A stretch of DNA of 64,000 nt, from contig NC_041781.1 of assembly GCF_900090045.1 (NCBI RefSeq), positions 1,088,001-1,152,000 of the forward strand. Reading direction: 5' to 3'. A program made the translations under genes and the position numbers. Below the pieces are notes generated by a model that saw nothing but the letters and a program-made list of their open reading frames with translations, was not told the DNA's origin and made no database searches. This document shows positions 1-11,545 of the stretch, piece by piece (position 1 is the first letter of the stretch; every line of letters starts with the position of its first letter). Source of the DNA: Plasmodium malariae (Eukaryota; Apicomplexa; Aconoidasida; Haemosporida; Plasmodiidae).

Positions 1-3000
1 ATTACCTGCTTTATGTTTATTATTACTAGTACTACTATTACAGACACATTCTACTTCGCTTCCTTTTTGTTTGACTCCTTTAGCAATTTTATTGACAAAT
101 GTATGATCGACCAATGCTTTACTACGTTTTTTCATAATAGAACTTGGTTCACCACTTTTCTTATGTAGCTCATATTTATCATTTATTTCTCTTTTGTTAC
201 AACATGAACTGTTCATATTTTCTTTTTTCAAATGACCCGCAATTTTACATTCGCTAGAATGTTTCAAATGCTGGGATTTTTGTTCATTCATAATTTTATT
301 TCTTTTTTTTTTTACCAATTTATTGCAAATATGATTTGTTTTATTTTCCTGACTATCGTACATATTGTTCTCTGTGACTCTGCAGCATTTCGTTTTATCA
401 TTTGTGTTACTACGATTCACATTAAGATGAGACAACTTTATGATTTCTCCTTTTTTTTCAAAAGAAGTATTTAAAACATTTGGCAAATTTATGCATACAT
501 TTTTTTCCTTTTTGTTTAACTTTTTCAATTTCAACACACTACCTAATGTGCATTTTGTTTTATTATTTATATTTTTTTCAGCATATTCAGAATTAAGATC
601 ATTCTTACACAAATTATTAGCTTTTCCATGATGTAATGAAAAGACTAATTCTTTTTTTTTTTTTTTTTTCATTTCGTCAAATGATGAGAAATTGACTTTA
701 TATGTTTCTTCTTCCGTTTTATACTCTCCGTCATTATAACGACTATTATAATAACTATCATTACAACTAACATAAAAACTATTCTTACAACCTTTGTGTG
801 GTGTATCAAAAATATTATTAACAGGACAGGTATTTAAAAAATTTCCTGTACAATGATCACAATTTTTTGCAATTTTACCTGAGTCAGAAAAATATTCCAC
901 ATTTTGCGATTTTACTATGTTATGAGATGATGAAACATTTTTATCATCACTTAGACAATTACATATGTTAGATGAGAATGCATTTTCTTTCATATATGTT
1001 GAAGTGCATATTTCTTGTTTCTCTTTTTTCTTGTTGTTATTACTTTGTGCATAACTTTTATTTAAACTATTCACCCCTAAACAAGGCATAAAGAATTGTT
1101 TATTGGGTAATATCTTTGTTATCTTTTTATTTGTTTCTTTCTTATCATTTTTTACGCATATACTTGTATTACTCAATTCGCTATTTTCATTTTTGCTGTT
1201 TCGTAATATTTTATCTTTATTACTAACTAAAATTTTTTTCTTTCCTTCTTTGCACTTTCTCATTTTTGTTAAATTACTTTCACTTAAATTCCTTTTCATA
1301 CTACAACTTTTTATACTATGGTTACTATTGCTCGAATATTTTCGGTCATTAGTAAAAATATGTTCATCCTTATCACATCCACTAAAATTAGCACATTCAT
1401 CACAGCTATCATCATCATTATAACTCACAATGGATAACAAGTCATTCCTGATTTTACTCCTTAACTCGTTAGTATGTGTTATATTACTATTATTGCTCTT
1501 TTCTATCACACAAGTTTTTTCATCGAGCTGTAAGACTGCATTATGGAAGGGGGGAATACTACCACAGATGGTAGGATCACCATCACTACTTCCACTGGTA
1601 CCGCTAACATCACTAAAAGATTTTTCTTTGCCGAAAAATAGCTTACATTTCTTTACCCCCCCATGATTATACCCTCTTTTTCTACTTGCAGAATTGAAGG
1701 AAGAAACATTTTTTTTAAAATTGTCCATTTTTTCCTTTCTTAGTAGTACTTCATGTCCATATGGTAAATCCATGTTCTTATTACATGTTGCTATAGCTTT
1801 AAATATACCACTTGTTCTATTATTTGTTCTATTATTTGTTCTATTATTCGTTCTATTATTTGTTCTATTATTCGTTCTATTATTTGTTCTATTATTTGTT
1901 CTATTTTTCATTTTTTTATTTATCCTATGCTTTAGTTTAAGGTTCTTTCTTTCTTTTATTCTTCCATCTCCCTTACGCAAACACGAAATAATTTTGAACT
2001 CCTTCCTGTCTTGGTAATAGTATTTATTACATTTCATTTCCCCCCTTTTTTTTCTCCTTATATTTGTATGCTCACCAAATAAAATTCTACTTCCATTTGA
2101 TTGAAGCTTCATAGCTTTAACATCATTCGGGGGGGTCTTTGAATAATGGACCCTACTATTTACGCGGCTATTCATGCTGCTATTTATGCTTATATTCATG
2201 CCGTTATGCATGCTGCTAACCATCTCGCTAAACGTGCTATTATCCATAGACCTGTATTTGCTCGGATGCTCAACATTATCATACGTATCATTCGCCTTAA
2301 CACAGCTGAACGTATTTTTTGTAGTACTACTATTCCTATTCTCTTTATCTTCAAAAAGCTTGATATCCTCCAAAATTTCACCTTTTTCTTTGTTTTCTAT
2401 CTGCACATTTTCATAACTCATGTTATCATTCCCTAGACAATAACTTCTATTATTGTTAATGACACTGATAATAGGATGGTTCGTGTTAATTAACCTTTTC
2501 ATTATGCTATAACCATGTTTACTCTTCACAGGTGCATCTCTTTTGTCGTCATCCGTATTTCGTTCACTATTGAATTTTACAAAGTCAGAACCCTTATGCA
2601 ATTTATTTAAACTAATGTTACATTCATTCATCTTTTTATACACAAATTTTTTTTCTTCCATTCCTTTCTTTTCCATTTCGCCTTTTGATTTTTCATAATT
2701 ATGCAGAGACTCGCAGTTTTCCACTCCCCCACATTTCCCCTCTTTTTCATATTCTTCTCTTTCACTTTTCGTGCTATTATTTTTTCCTTCCTCCTTCTCA
2801 GTAGACATTTCTGCTGATATATTACTGTCTAATATTCTACTCTCCTCATTATTTTTATTAGTTACTGTTGTTATTTTCCCCTCTGAGTTTTTCTGTTCTT
2901 CTTCCCCGTCTTTTCCCACGTGTCCCTTTGTCATTCCTTTCTCCTCCTCCTTCGTTACCCTCTTATTCTTCTCCTCCTTCTGTTCCTTTTTCCCTTCCCG

Positions 3001-6000
3001 TTCTCTAACCTCCCCATAATGATAAGCACAAGTCTGTTTAACGTTATCTTGCACCCGTGTTAGTGTGTTGTCAGTTTGATAGTGTAACAGTTCCCCATTA
3101 ATAAGGCTTACTTTTTTGTTATATATATCACTGTTTATATACTCATTATCCGATTCATCAAAATTGATAGTATTGTGTATGTTATTTATTGTAATTACTT
3201 CCTCCTTTGATATATTTTTAAAAGTTTCTATAACATTTGACTTCTCTTTATGAACACTTTTTTTTCTGTAATAATCATTATAATTATTACAATTTTTTTG
3301 CATGTTAAAATATAATATGTCATCTTCTTCTTTAATATTTTGTGTTTTCTCATCATAATGACTGTTAAGAATATGGTAGTTATTACTAGTGCTCACCGAG
3401 TTTTTCGATTTTTCCTTCTCTTCATGCTTCTGGAATTGGTACCTTTGTCCCCTGTCTAACTCGAGTTCCTCTTCCTCCCGTTCCTCTTCCTCCCGTTCTT
3501 CTTCTTCCAGTTTCTCTGCTTCTTCTACGTTTGTATCCCTATTTCCTTTCTTCTTGTTCTCTTCCTCCCCTTCCTCTTTTCCCCCTTGATCTTCCCTCTC
3601 AGATGCACTATCTTCATCGTTCGAATTCAAGTTTATCAATTCGTAATTATTTTTAGCCAAATCATATACATAGTTTGAAAAGGACACTGTTTTTTTAATT
3701 CCTTCACTACTAGGAAATTTTTTTAAAGACGATTTGATATTATATAAATCTTTTTCATTTCCTCTATTATTAATTATGATAACATTTTTATGATTTTTCA
3801 TACTACTACTAGGTCGTTCCCCGTAAAAGTTAGTAGCCAAAAAATCATCATCTTCGTCATATTCATCATTATAATATTCGTCCTCTTCCATATCTTCTCT
3901 TTGCCTAATATTATCCGAGGAATCGTTTTCCGTGTGTAACCTATACACATCATTGTTATCGTCATCATCGTCGTCATGATTGCCATTGTGGTTATCTTCA
4001 TCGTTATCGCCATGATTATCTTCATCGTTATCGCCAAGATTATCTTCATCGTTATCGCCAAGATTATCTTCATCGTTATCGCCAAGATTATCTTCATCGT
4101 TATCGCCATGATTATCTTCATCGTTATCGCCATGATTATCATCACATTTATCATAATCGTTATCTTCATCCTTATCGTTGTATTTTACAATCCGACAATG
4201 GTTGTTATCTACTACTGTATGAACATCATTTGAACAGCTTATCCCATCATGGCAGCCCATTTTCGTTGCTTTACACATGTTGCTTCTATCCGCATTTTCG
4301 TTCCTTTCATCTCTGCCTTCTGCACTCCCCCCTTCTCCGCTCAATAAGCCGTTTACGGTGTTAATTATGCTTCTATCGCCACTGCTGCGGTTGATGCTAC
4401 CATCATTACCAATACTTCCCTCCCCCACGATAGTCTCATCTAAGCACTGCTTCTTTGCTTCTTTGGTTATACTGCCAACACTGCCAACACTGCCAACACT
4501 ACCAACACTTCCAACACTGCCAACACTGTCAACACTGCCAACACTGCCAACACTGCCAACATTACCAATATTTCTAATCATTGAGCATTTCTCAACATTC
4601 AGCAGTGGGATACTACTCCTAGACTCTTCCTTGTGTGCTACCTTCTCCCCCTTATTACTACCTTTGCCCGTGCTATCATTTATTATACCACTATTTGTGT
4701 CATCATGTGATAGTGTATTAACTCTATCGCTATTATTAGAGCATGATATTTTCTCTACTATAGCAGCTTCCCCCTCATCACGTATAGTGTATTCTGCTGT
4801 TGCTCTCTTCCTATTATACTCATAATTATAAATAGTTTTATTATTTTTTTTAATTTCTTCGTTATGACTGTAATTATTACCTGACTTGTTCATACGATTT
4901 TCGTCGCGCTCCTCCTCCTCCTCAACAACGACATTATATTCTTCCAAAGATGTGTAATTTTTGCTTCCCTTCTTATCAAACTCGGTAAGCTTATTCTGAC
5001 CGAGGTAGCCGTTCAGTGTGTTTATGTTGTTCGCCAAATCGGCAAGAGCATCATAACTGCCATTACCACTGCCATCGCCACTACCATTGCCATTATCACT
5101 GTTAATATCATTGCCGTTACCACTGTTAATATCATTGCCGTTACCACTGTTAATATCATTACCGTTACCACTACCATTGCCATTATCACTGTTAATATCA
5201 TTGCCATTACCACTTTTAATATCATTGCCATTACCACTGTTAATATCATTGCCGTTACCACTAGTTGAACTACCGTTCACAATGCTAACAATGCTAACAG
5301 TGCTATCAGTTTTAACACTTCTAGTACTACTAACAAGATCTATGGGGCCTGTTTCAGCACTTGATGCAGTAATAGTGCCTACCTGCTTTCTGCCATCATT
5401 TAGAAGGTCGTCAATTGACTTAGTATGTTCATTTGTGTCCTTTATCTCGTTTGACTTTTTCCTTTGAACATCGTGTTCATAGTTCTCTACACCGATAATT
5501 AAGTTTTCGTATGAACTGAGTAGACCTATTTTTATATTATTTATATAATAGCCATGAGACAACTGATCAATGTTTTTAACCCATATATTTTTCTTTTCAC
5601 ATAAACCGATAATAAAATTAGTATTAATATGCATATCATCAAATTTGTTCTTAATTAAACTGGGTGTTTTCCCATAATTCCCCCCCCATATATATATGTC
5701 TTCCTCTAGTGTTTTACATAAACTAATTTTACCTGCACTAACTAAAGTAACGTTTATTAGACCCTCAATTTTTCTGGGTTCAAGACATTCTATGCAGTTG
5801 TTATGCCCTAAAGCATTATTTGTGTTATCTCCCCATGAATAAACAAAATTATTAAAATTTATGCCTAATATGAAATTTGTACCAATAGATAATTTTTTAA
5901 AAGCTATATTATTAGTATGTATAAGATGAGGTTTTGATAAAATTCTATTTATTTTATTTCTATTTATTTTGCTTTTTATAAAATGCTCATTTATTATACC

Positions 6001-6795
6001 AAAGCCGTATAATAATCCATCAATGGTTATGTATAAGGTATACTTTTCTGAACAATACACGCATTTAACTATATTATTTTCAACGTCTACTTTGTGGACA
6101 CTGTACCTTTTCAAATTCTGTTCTTTTCCACTGTTTGCACTGCTTCCGCTGGTAACCTTGCCTATACGGTTAAATGCACAATCATTATCTGGAACCCCCG
6201 ATGAATAGGGTACCTCTTTTTCACTTGACACTGTATTATTTCCTAATTGACCATATGTATTATCTCCATAAGTAAACAATTCTCCTTCTTTTGAAATAAA
6301 AGAAATGTGGTGATACCCACTACTCACATCATGTATAATTTTATTCTTTAACAATCCATCTGATAATAAGTAGGGGACGTTTTTATCAAAATCGTTGAAA
6401 TTATTTATACGCCAACAATAAATTTTACCCACTACTGATAAGAAACCTATAATAGATTTTCCACAACTTACCTTAGCTATCTTTACTTGTGGATAAAATA
6501 TTTTATGAGTTATCATTTCATCTTTCTTATCTTTTTTCTGTTTATTAAAATTAGTGCAATTTGAATTATTCGCGTCTTCATTTTGCTTCTTTTTATCAGT
6601 ATTTATTCCGGAGCACTTTTCTTCTTTTTTTTCTCCTTCTCCTTCTTCTTTCCCTTCTTCTTTCCCTTCTTCATTTTCTCTCTCTGCATCTTTCTCTACA
6701 TATGTTGAACTTTCATTCCTTTTCCTTTTACTATTTTTAAGATCATTTATAACAAATACATGAATTATACTACCATGTTTTTCGTTTGACGCCAT
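1..6795 (-). CDS. Giant RCC1-repeat protein, probable RCC-PIP orthologue (3' end beyond window)
   Basis: The frame is open without a stop from the ATG at 6795 to the left edge, giving at least 2,265 residues in one exon. After a Lys/Glu-rich N-terminal stretch, the first ~450 residues hold RCC1-type beta-propeller repeats, recognisable from GELFTYGDNTYGQLG and NFVYSWGDNTNNALG with Gly-rich blade turns. The remainder is low complexity: Asn-Gly-Asp-Ile repeats (about 5060-5265), Ser-Val-Gly repeats (4470-4560), acidic Gly-Asp-Asn-Asp-Glu repeats (3990-4140), Glu/Arg blocks (about 3470-3500) and Asn-Arg-Thr-Asn repeats (1815-1915). In P. falciparum the RCC1 protein next to the ELO gene on chromosome 9 is, as I recall, the PP1-interacting RCC-PIP, reported as a phosphatase and kinase anchor. 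Orthology is inferred from domain and neighbour. I did not find a certain RVxF PP1-docking motif. The start fits: the leader is short and the sequence upstream becomes non-coding at once. Confidence 0.85.
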   Translation of the reverse strand, partial: MASNEKHGSIIHVFVINDLKNSKRKRNESSTYVEKDAERENEEGKEEGKEEGEGEKKEEKCSGINTDKKKQNEDANNSNCTNFNKQKKDKKDEMITHKIFYPQVKIAKVSCGKSIIGFLSVVGKIYCWRINNFNDFDKNVPYLLSDGLLKNKIIHDVSSGYHHISFISKEGELFTYGDNTYGQLGNNTVSSEKEVPYSSGVPDNDCAFNRIGKVTSGSSANSGKEQNLKRYSVHKVDVENNIVKCVYCSEKYTLYITIDGLLYGFGIINEHFIKSKINRNKINRILSKPHLIHTNNIAFKKLSIGTNFILGINFNNFVYSWGDNTNNALGHNNCIECLEPRKIEGLINVTLVSAGKISLCKTLEEDIYIWGGNYGKTPSLIKNKFDDMHINTNFIIGLCEKKNIWVKNIDQLSHGYYINNIKIGLLSSYENLIIGVENYEHDVQRKKSNEIKDTNEHTKSIDDLLNDGRKQVGTITASSAETGPIDLVSSTRSVKTDSTVSIVSIVNGSSTSGNGNDINSGNGNDIKSGNGNDINSDNGNGSGNGNDINSGNGNDINSGNGNDINSDNGNGSGDGSGNGSYDALADLANNINTLNGYLGQNKLTEFDKKGSKNYTSLEEYNVVVEEEEERDENRMNKSGNNYSHNEEIKKNNKTIYNYEYNRKRATAEYTIRDEGEAAIVEKISCSNNSDRVNTLSHDDTNSGIINDSTGKGSNKGEKVAHKEESRSSIPLLNVEKCSMIRNIGNVGSVGSVGSVDSVGSVGSVGSVGSVGSVGSITKEAKKQCLDETIVGEGSIGNDGSINRSSGDRSIINTVNGLLSGEGGSAEGRDERNENADRSNMCKATKMGCHDGISCSNDVHTVVDNNHCRIVKYNDKDEDNDYDKCDDNHGDNDEDNHGDNDEDNLGDNDEDNLGDNDEDNLGDNDEDNHGDNDEDNHNGNHDDDDDDNNDVYRLHTENDSSDNIRQREDMEEDEYYNDEYDEDDDFLATNFYGERPSSSMKNHKNVIIINNRGNEKDLYNIKSSLKKFPSSEGIKKTVSFSNYVYDLAKNNYELINLNSNDEDSASEREDQGGKEEGEEENKKKGNRDTNVEEAEKLEEEEREEEEREEEELELDRGQRYQFQKHEEKEKSKNSVSTSNNYHILNSHYDEKTQNIKEEDDILYFNMQKNCNNYNDYYRKKSVHKEKSNVIETFKNISKEEVITINNIHNTINFDESDNEYINSDIYNKKVSLINGELLHYQTDNTLTRVQDNVKQTCAYHYGEVREREGKKEQKEEKNKRVTKEEEKGMTKGHVGKDGEEEQKNSEGKITTVTNKNNEESRILDSNISAEMSTEKEEGKNNSTKSEREEYEKEGKCGGVENCESLHNYEKSKGEMEKKGMEEKKFVYKKMNECNISLNKLHKGSDFVKFNSERNTDDDKRDAPVKSKHGYSIMKRLINTNHPIISVINNNRSYCLGNDNMSYENVQIENKEKGEILEDIKLFEDKENRNSSTTKNTFSCVKANDTYDNVEHPSKYRSMDNSTFSEMVSSMHNGMNISINSSMNSRVNSRVHYSKTPPNDVKAMKLQSNGSRILFGEHTNIRRKKRGEMKCNKYYYQDRKEFKIISCLRKGDGRIKERKNLKLKHRINKKMKNRTNNRTNNRTNNRTNNRTNNRTNNRTNNRTSGIFKAIATCNKNMDLPYGHEVLLRKEKMDNFKKNVSSFNSASRKRGYNHGGVKKCKLFFGKEKSFSDVSGTSGSSDGDPTICGSIPPFHNAVLQLDEKTCVIEKSNNSNITHTNELRSKIRNDLLSIVSYNDDDSCDECANFSGCDKDEHIFTNDRKYSSNSNHSIKSCSMKRNLSESNLTKMRKCKEGKKKILVSNKDKILRNSKNENSELSNTSICVKNDKKETNKKITKILPNKQFFMPCLGVNSLNKSYAQSNNNKKKEKQEICTSTYMKENAFSSNICNCLSDDKNVSSSHNIVKSQNVEYFSDSGKIAKNCDHCTGNFLNTCPVNNIFDTPHKGCKNSFYVSCNDSYYNSRYNDGEYKTEEETYKVNFSSFDEMKKKKKKELVFSLHHGKANNLCKNDLNSEYAEKNINNKTKCTLGSVLKLKKLNKKEKNVCINLPNVLNTSFEKKGEIIKLSHLNVNRSNTNDKTKCCRVTENNMYDSQENKTNHICNKLVKKKRNKIMNEQKSQHLKHSSECKIAGHLKKENMNSSCCNKREINDKYELHKKSGEPSSIMKKRSKALVDHTFVNKIAKGVKQKGSEVECVCNSSTSNNKHKAGN

Positions 6796-8463
6796 TTTAC
6801 CCCAACTTTTTCTGTAGCCGTTTTTTCATAGCGGACTAGCCAATTTGACACACAAGTGGAGATAAGAGCATATAAAAAGCACAAGCGGAAATAGGAGAAA
6901 ATTAGAAGCAGCGGTGAGAGTATCGGAAAAAGTGTTAATAGCGACAGGTGTGGAAGCTGAAGCAAAGACAGTATCAGTCCTACTAACAAACAAAAGCAAA
7001 AACCTAAACACAAACACAAATTCCACAAAAAGCACCGCACCTACAGATGAACAAGTTCAAAAATAAAAAATTTCTTCCAAGCAGATTAAACATAAACAGA
7101 TAAACTTGAAGATGTGGAAGCGAAGCGCATGCAGATAGACTTAACTGAAAGAGGGTTGAGCAAACGGAAACACAATATGCCCCAATAGTTGAAAAAGTGA
7201 ACGACTTAAGCGAAACGAAACTGACTAAACGATTAAAACACTATTGCAAAAAATGCTAAAATGTCAAAAAAAAATTTACAAAAAAAAAGAATCAATCAAT
7301 CACATGATATATGGTACACTCACATATTACATATGTACCATGTTTCCCTTAATTTATATTAAAAAAAAAATAAGGTAATACAAAAAAAATAGGCATATGA
7401 ATGTATGTACTTTTCACATTCAAAAAAGTAAAATAGAAGAACGAAAAAAGGTAAGGGAAATCTTAAACAAATGGTTTACATTTGCGCATGGAAGAAAGGC
7501 GTTATTAGGAAGGAGACACAAAAAAAAAAAAAAAAAAAAAAAGAAGAAAGGAGAAAGGAGAAAGGAAAAAGGAAAAAGGAAAAAGGAAAAAGAAAAGAGG
7601 ATAATGCAAAATGGAAAAAAACAAAAATTGTCATAAAATTTTACAAAGATATGTATATAAAACCAAAGTTGTATATACGTGCAACGTCCAAATTTCTTAT
7701 TTTTAAAGGAAAGGCAAATTTAAAAAGAATAAGAAAAAAAAACAAAGTTGTGCAATTGTGCTATCTCCTTAAATATTTTTGCTCAAAAATTAGACAACAA
7801 AAATGTATGAATGCATATTTTACACTTTAAAATGTAAAAAATAGGGAAACGAAACAGAATATACATAAAGTGAAGATATGCGAAAAATAAAATAAAATAA
7901 AACATAGCGCTATATAACGTAATACGATATAATATAACACAGTATTACATCATATGGGAGTAACATGTTTATATATGTATAGCATAATTAGACTGTATAG
8001 TGTGTTGAGTAAATTATTACACACGAAGAACTTTTACGGCATGTAACTGAGTAGTATGAAGAGTATAAAAAACAAAATATATGTATGCATATAATACATA
8101 TACACGTATGCATATACACAAATATACACGTATACAAATATACATACATATATGCATATGCATATATTAATTTATGTTATATTAAATAAAACAAAATGGA
8201 ATGTTTTATCTTTTCCTAGCTTATTGCTTAAAAAATACAGGAGAAAAAGAAAAATTTGGAGATGCCATATTTTCCTTTTTTTCACATTTAACAAAAAAAA
8301 ACAAAAAAAAAAAGTAAAAGATAAAGAAAATGAAAAAAAGGCAGAATAATATGAAATAAAATAATACTTAACACCAAAACACGTGTACTAATAATAAAAA
8401 GTAAAAAGAGTAGCACTTTTTTGGTACAATAAAACGTAAAAATAAATAAAATGCATAAATACA

Positions 8464-8513
<50 letters not shown>

Positions 8514-9223
8514 CATATATATACATTTATACGTATACACATGTATACATATGCGTAAATGCTACTTTAACGTTTACTAATATCACTTTTCCTGCCTTTT
8601 TAAAATTTCGATTAAAAGGTAAAAATAAAACTTCCATATTGATATGCACATAGGGGAATACACACCTACTGGGGTATATAAAAATCTTCTTAATTTCCAA
8701 AATACGAAAAATAGAATAAAAAAAAAAAAAAAAAATACAAACACACAGACACAAACACATACACAAACACGAACATATATACATATACAGAATGCTTATT
8801 TTTTAGATAAATGCTAAAACAGAACAATGTACTGGAAATTATTTTTAAAAGTGCGAGAAAAATACAGCCTTTTTATGGTAGTAAAATTTTTTTTTTTTTT
8901 TTTTCAAACGTAAATACGATAAGAAAATTTTTTGTACTATGAAAAAATATAAAAATGTATAACAAAAAATAAAAATTGAAAAAGAGTTTCCACGGAAAAA
9001 AAGATATATGTTACATATTATCCTGTTAACACGATTAAAATTTAAGATACACAAAATGGCAATTCATTTTTCTTTTTTTTTTTATTTATTTATATTTTAT
9101 TATTATTTCCTTATGTCTAAAAATGCAATTATTACTAGTGTGTGTTACCATATGCATTCATAATATTTTATTTTTCAAAATAATATAGCATTGTATCTTT
9201 GGTGTAATTTATAATAACGCGGA
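6796..9223. other. Intergenic region upstream of the RCC1-repeat gene
   Basis: No convincing gene here. It holds the probable 5' flank of the leftward RCC1 gene, poly(A) tracts (about 7519-7542, 8720-8736), a long (AT)n run at about 8466-8512 and a poly(T) tract at 8887-8904. Open frames in it are short, lysine-, phenylalanine- or isoleucine/tyrosine-rich and follow the base composition. Confidence 0.7.
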
Positions 9224-9527
9224 ATGATTACAACCATTTTTATTTGTATTTTTGAATTATTTCACTTTTTCGACAACTTCAAAGGTGCGTATATGTATAC
9301 ACATGTACCGTACGCGCATACATGTACATATGTCCTTTGTGATATGTACAGAACAGATTAAATGTTACAACAATATTGTTCTTTTGTTTTTATCAACGGA
9401 AAGACTACCTACACTTAGCGCTCGAACTGTTTGGGTATTTTTAAGAGGATTAACAAGGTATATATTTTATAAAAATCCCCGCACGTACCCTTGTGTTTAC
9501 TTATATATATGTACATGTATATGTACT

Positions 9528-9573
<46 letters not shown>

Positions 9574-10160
9574 TAGATATGTAGACACCTATCTGTGCGG
9601 ATTTTGAGTTTATATGTAAAAAGGGCTTTCCTGAGAGTACGAATAAACGGAATAAAAAATCAAAAAGAAAAAAAATATATATTCAAAAAATTTTAAATTT
9701 AAACTTACACTTACATTTATATTTTTATTCATATTAATATTTCGCTTCCACTTTTTAAGCGCAAAAATATACATTTCCATTTCTCCCGTGTGCAGTAAAA
9801 CTCCTCCCCTTTTACTTAAAATAGGTAAAATACTGAGTACACAACTGTACCGTTAAATCATTCGTATATTTTTCAGTTACTTCCACTTTTTCTTTTTGCA
9901 AATAGAGATATATATTGCTTGTTATAAAAAAGGTGCACAAGTTTTCATCCCACTACAACGGTACACATATATATATGTTGAGTTTCTTACTTTATATGCC
10001 ACTTCCATAGAAAAATTGGTAAGCACTTTTTTCTCTAATACTAATAAAAGATCGAAAAAACTTTGTACGTTTGTTGCCTAGAGAGATGTACATTAAAATA
10101 AGAAGAATAACAAAAAAGCAAAATAACAGACGGGCGAAGCAAGTCGGAATTTTTCATTGT
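9224..10160 (+). CDS. Candidate unrecognised small multi-exon gene
   Basis: Four blocks join in one frame with good splice signals: 9224-9284 (ATG start, donor GTGCGT), 9352-9457 (donor GTATAT), 9796-9824 (acceptor in CCCGTGTGCAG, donor GTAAAA) and 9906-9932 (acceptor after a long pyrimidine tract). Phases run 1, 2, 1, 1 without conflict. The product begins MITTIFICIFELFHFF, and exon 2 encodes a balanced stretch that includes LPTLSARTVWVFLRGL, unlike the Phe/Lys/Ile-Tyr noise around it. Two endings are possible: an 8-nt microexon (10011-10018) then 10051-10101 with a stop, or an exon 9983-10018 followed by a Lys/Arg-rich exon from 10051. I do not recognise the protein. The hydrophobic N-terminus could be a signal or membrane anchor. 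It could still be chance or a non-coding transcript. Confidence 0.38.
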
Positions 10161-10927
10161 AAGAACTATATAAAACGTGTAGATATGTATACATATGTAC
10201 ACTTACATATATACATGTATTATTAATGTATATATATGAGTAATCTCCCATTCCAAAAAATTATTTGAAATTGCTACTATCTATGTTTTTATATTTCCCC
10301 TCTTAAAATGAGCAAAAATGATTAAGCATATATCGTTTGATCGGCGAGGTGTTGTGCTTCTTATCATGGAAGGGGTTTTCGCTTTTTTCTTTGCCCTTAA
10401 CTCCTTTCGCCTTTCGCTTTTCTTATTATTCTCTTTTTTTTTTTTTCTCTCTTCCTTCTTTACAATACTTGCTGAAATTTTCGATGGAAATTGCAACATA
10501 CAAAGGGTCAAATAAATACTATTTCACCACAAAATAAAGAATACAAAAATAACAAAAAAATTGGCATACTTCATTTTATAGAACGTAACGAGCCTCGAAA
10601 ATTACTATAGGGACATACAGATTTTTCCATTCCATTTATTAGTACATGCATGTATATGTATGTATATATATATTTATTTATTTATATATATATACTTGCT
10701 TATATTTACCTTTACAAACATACATATGTACATATACGTTCGTACGCATACATGCAAACTGGTACGTGCGAAAGTTTACAGTACAAAGGGGAATTTTTTT
10801 TTTTTTTTTTTCTTTTTTTTCTTCCTGAACATGTAAAGGTAAAGATAACAAAATGGCAAAATTTTGATTTCGTATACTTACGTAGAACGTACGTTGAGTA
10901 AACAAAAAAAAAAAAAAAAAAAAAAAA

Positions 10928-10978
<51 letters not shown>

Positions 10979-11545
10979 ATTTATATTTATATTTATATAT
11001 AATTATATTTATATTTATATATTTATATTTATATTTATATATATTTATATTTATATTTATATATATTTATATTTATATATATTTATATTTATATATATTT
11101 ATATTTATATTTATATGTGATCCATTTATCCGTATATCGATTTACCCATATATCCGTTTATCTATTATATGTCATACGTTTTTAAATTAAAAGTATACCA
11201 AAAAGTAAAAAATTATTTTAAATATCACAAGTTGTCAACACTGAAAAAAAAAAGAAAAACTAAGAAATTAAAAAATTAAAAAATTAAAAATTTTTAAAAT
11301 TTTTAAATTTTTAAATTTTTGTTAATCAGTATATTTGGGCAGAACAAAGTGATTACAACACGTATAGCTTGTACGTGTTTGCACGTGATCTGATAAGCAT
11401 ACGCCTACATATGTACATACCCTCATACGTACACGCCTAAATGCGTACTCTCTCACATACATGAATGCTTCTGAACAGGAGAAACTATTCGCACATGCAA
11501 TGGCAAATATTTTTTTTTTTTTTTTTTTTTTTTGTTATTGTTAAA
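10161..11545. other. Upstream region of the elongase gene
   Basis: Mostly AT microsatellite: a long (AT)n / TATATT-type tract at about 10929-11115, poly(A) at 10902-10926 and poly(T) at 10795-10820. A somewhat GC-richer patch at 10320-10410 could be exon or UTR of the candidate gene to the left. A poly(T) tract at about 11511-11533 lies directly before the elongase start codon. Confidence 0.6.

Noticed and set aside
3798..4169. Open frames on both strands across the 24-bp repeat
   Set aside because: They follow from a repeat unit divisible by three. The real coding frame is the leftward RCC1-repeat gene, with Gly-Asp-Asn-Asp-Glu units.
7397..7830. Overlapping Lys-rich forward frames
   Set aside because: Composition follows a poly(A) tract and AAAAGG repeat; no splice pattern or conserved motif.
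10929..11120. Extended AT-only tract considered as a centromere core
   Set aside because: Plasmodium centromeres are ~2 kb or more of extremely AT-rich sequence with imperfect repeats. This tract is under 200 bp and lies next to a normal gene.
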